This document shows positions 42,374 through 43,829 of a stretch of DNA of 43,829 bases, piece after piece. The notes below the pieces were generated by a model. The model was not told the origin of the DNA and made no database searches. It worked only from the letters and a program-made list of their open reading frames with translations. The translations under genes were made by a program, and so were the position numbers. Each line of letters begins with the position of its first letter. Positions within the stretch are counted from its first letter, which is position 1. Source of the DNA: Sulfurospirillum sp. (lineage in GTDB: Bacteria; Campylobacterota; Campylobacteria; Campylobacterales; QNZT01); the NCBI GenBank assembly GCA_024762235.1, contig JANTHT010000003.1, positions 1 to 43,829 of the forward strand. The letters run 5' to 3'.

Positions 42374-43671
42374 TGAAACTCAGCGATATCGCCAAAAAAC
42401 TCGAACATGCTGAAATCTCCGTCCCTTTCGGACAGATAGAGAACATCAACGCCTCCAATATAGAGATCACCGGTCTCAGACCCGGGATAGGAGATATCAT
42501 CAAGATGATAGACTCAGGGGGTGAAGAGCGTCTGGGGATGGTCACGGAGCTCAAGCGCAACTCTTTTTTTGTCTCTCCCTTCGGCTTTGTAGAGGGATTG
42601 AAGATCGGAGACAAAGCCTATATTGACGAAGAGGGGTTGACCATTTCCGTCAGCGATGCACTTCTCGGGCGCGTGGTGGATCCTCTCATGCGTCCGAAGG
42701 ATGGGAAAGGAGAGATCTGTGGCGGTACGCCGATGCCGATCATCCGTGCACCGATCGATGCGATGAAACGCGGACTGATCGAAGAGAAGTTCAGTGTCGG
42801 TGTTAAGACGATCGACGGTTTGCTGACTACGGGTGTAGGGCAGAAAGTGGGCATCTTTGCCGGAAGCGGCGTGGGAAAATCGACCCTGATGGGCATGATC
42901 GTACGCGGCGCGCAGGCACCGATCAAAGTGGTTGCACTCATTGGGGAGCGCGGACGTGAGATACCGGAGTTCATCGCCAAAAACCTTGCTGGAGATCTGA
43001 CCGATACTGTGATCGTCGCAGCGACGAGCGACGATTCCTCTCTCATGCGAAAGTATGGGGCCTTTGCCGCGATGAGTGTGGCAGAATACTTCAAAGAACA
43101 GGGACGGGATGTCCTTTTTATCATGGATTCAGTGACACGTTTTGCGATGGCACAGCGTGAAATCGGTCTGGCACTCGGAGAGCCGCCTACCTCCAAAGGC
43201 TACCCGCCCTCTTCCCTGACACTGCTGGCACAGCTGATGGAGCGTGCAGGCAAAGAGGAGGGCAAAGGATCGATCACCGCATTTTTCACAGTATTGATCG
43301 AGGGGGATGACATGAGTGATCCTATCGCCGATCAGAGCAGGAGTATCCTGGATGGGCATATCGTCCTGAGTCGCGAGATGACAGATCTGGGTATCTACCC
43401 GCCCATCAACATTCTCAACTCCGCCTCGAGGGTCATGAACGACGTTGTGGATGCCAGACATAAAGTGGCCGCGATGAAGTTCAAACGGATGTTTTCACTC
43501 CTCAAAGAGAATGAAGTGCTCATACGTATTGGTGCCTATACCAAAGGGAGCGATCCCGAACTCGACGAAGCGATTGACAAAAAACAGCTCCTGGAAGCCT
43601 TCATGAAACAGGATCCCGATCAAATTATACCTTTTGAAGAGACAAAGAGCCAACTTCTAAGTATTGTTTAA
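42373..43671 (+). CDS. fliI: Flagellum-specific ATP synthase FliI
   Basis: GVGQKVGIFAGSGVGKSTLMGMI (Walker A); VALIGERGREIPEF; MDSVTRFAMAQREIGLALGEPPTSKGYPPS. Confidence 0.95.
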   Translation: MKLSDIAKKLEHAEISVPFGQIENINASNIEITGLRPGIGDIIKMIDSGGEERLGMVTELKRNSFFVSPFGFVEGLKIGDKAYIDEEGLTISVSDALLGRVVDPLMRPKDGKGEICGGTPMPIIRAPIDAMKRGLIEEKFSVGVKTIDGLLTTGVGQKVGIFAGSGVGKSTLMGMIVRGAQAPIKVVALIGERGREIPEFIAKNLAGDLTDTVIVAATSDDSSLMRKYGAFAAMSVAEYFKEQGRDVLFIMDSVTRFAMAQREIGLALGEPPTSKGYPPSSLTLLAQLMERAGKEEGKGSITAFFTVLIEGDDMSDPIADQSRSILDGHIVLSREMTDLGIYPPINILNSASRVMNDVVDARHKVAAMKFKRMFSLLKENEVLIRIGAYTKGSDPELDEAIDKKQLLEAFMKQDPDQIIPFEETKSQLLSIV

Positions 43672-43697
43672 GAAAACAAATAGTATGATTGAGACAA

Positions 43698-43711
43698 AAT
43701 TAGTCCTAATT
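43698..43711. promoter_or_regulatory. Palindrome upstream of nifS-like gene
   Basis: AATTAG-TC-CTAATT, 20 nt upstream of the ATG at 43732. Confidence 0.45.
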
Positions 43712-43722
43712 AAGGAGAATAA

Positions 43723-43829
<107 letters not shown>

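Overview
This 43.8-kb window looks like the replication-origin region of a Campylobacterota (Epsilonproteobacteria) chromosome, probably a Sulfurovum/Sulfurimonas-like organism. That placement is inferred from gene content and order (ruvC-oriC-dnaA-dnaN-gyrB-queF, purB-nrdA, a MutS7-type mutS). Most of the window is housekeeping: flgE (3' end), thyX, pepD, ruvC, dnaA, dnaN, gyrB, queF, hisF, rlmN, an RluA-family synthase, purB, nrdA, dcd, accB/accC, gltX, malic enzyme, folE, fliI and nifS (5' end). There is also a tRNA-Ser(GGA) and a small SRP RNA (minus strand). The most interesting items are: (i) a fused MutS-HNH protein resembling the MutS7 family; (ii) two parS-like palindromes inside coding genes about 11-13 kb from dnaA; (iii) a two-part oriC with DnaA boxes and a DnaA-trio-like tract between dnaA and dnaN; (iv) an internally deleted, frameshifted cupin remnant between the malic enzyme and asparaginase genes; (v) an unusual Y-family polymerase with a ~50-aa insertion, a small coupled partner gene and a repeated CAAAATGAA promoter element; (vi) a coupled degenerate NtrC-like/PAS-like gene pair; (vii) two tiny single-TM ORFs absent from the ORF track; (viii) inverted repeats at thyX, accB and nifS. 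No CRISPR array, prophage, IS element or rRNA was seen. All family calls come from motif recognition by eye; no searches were run.
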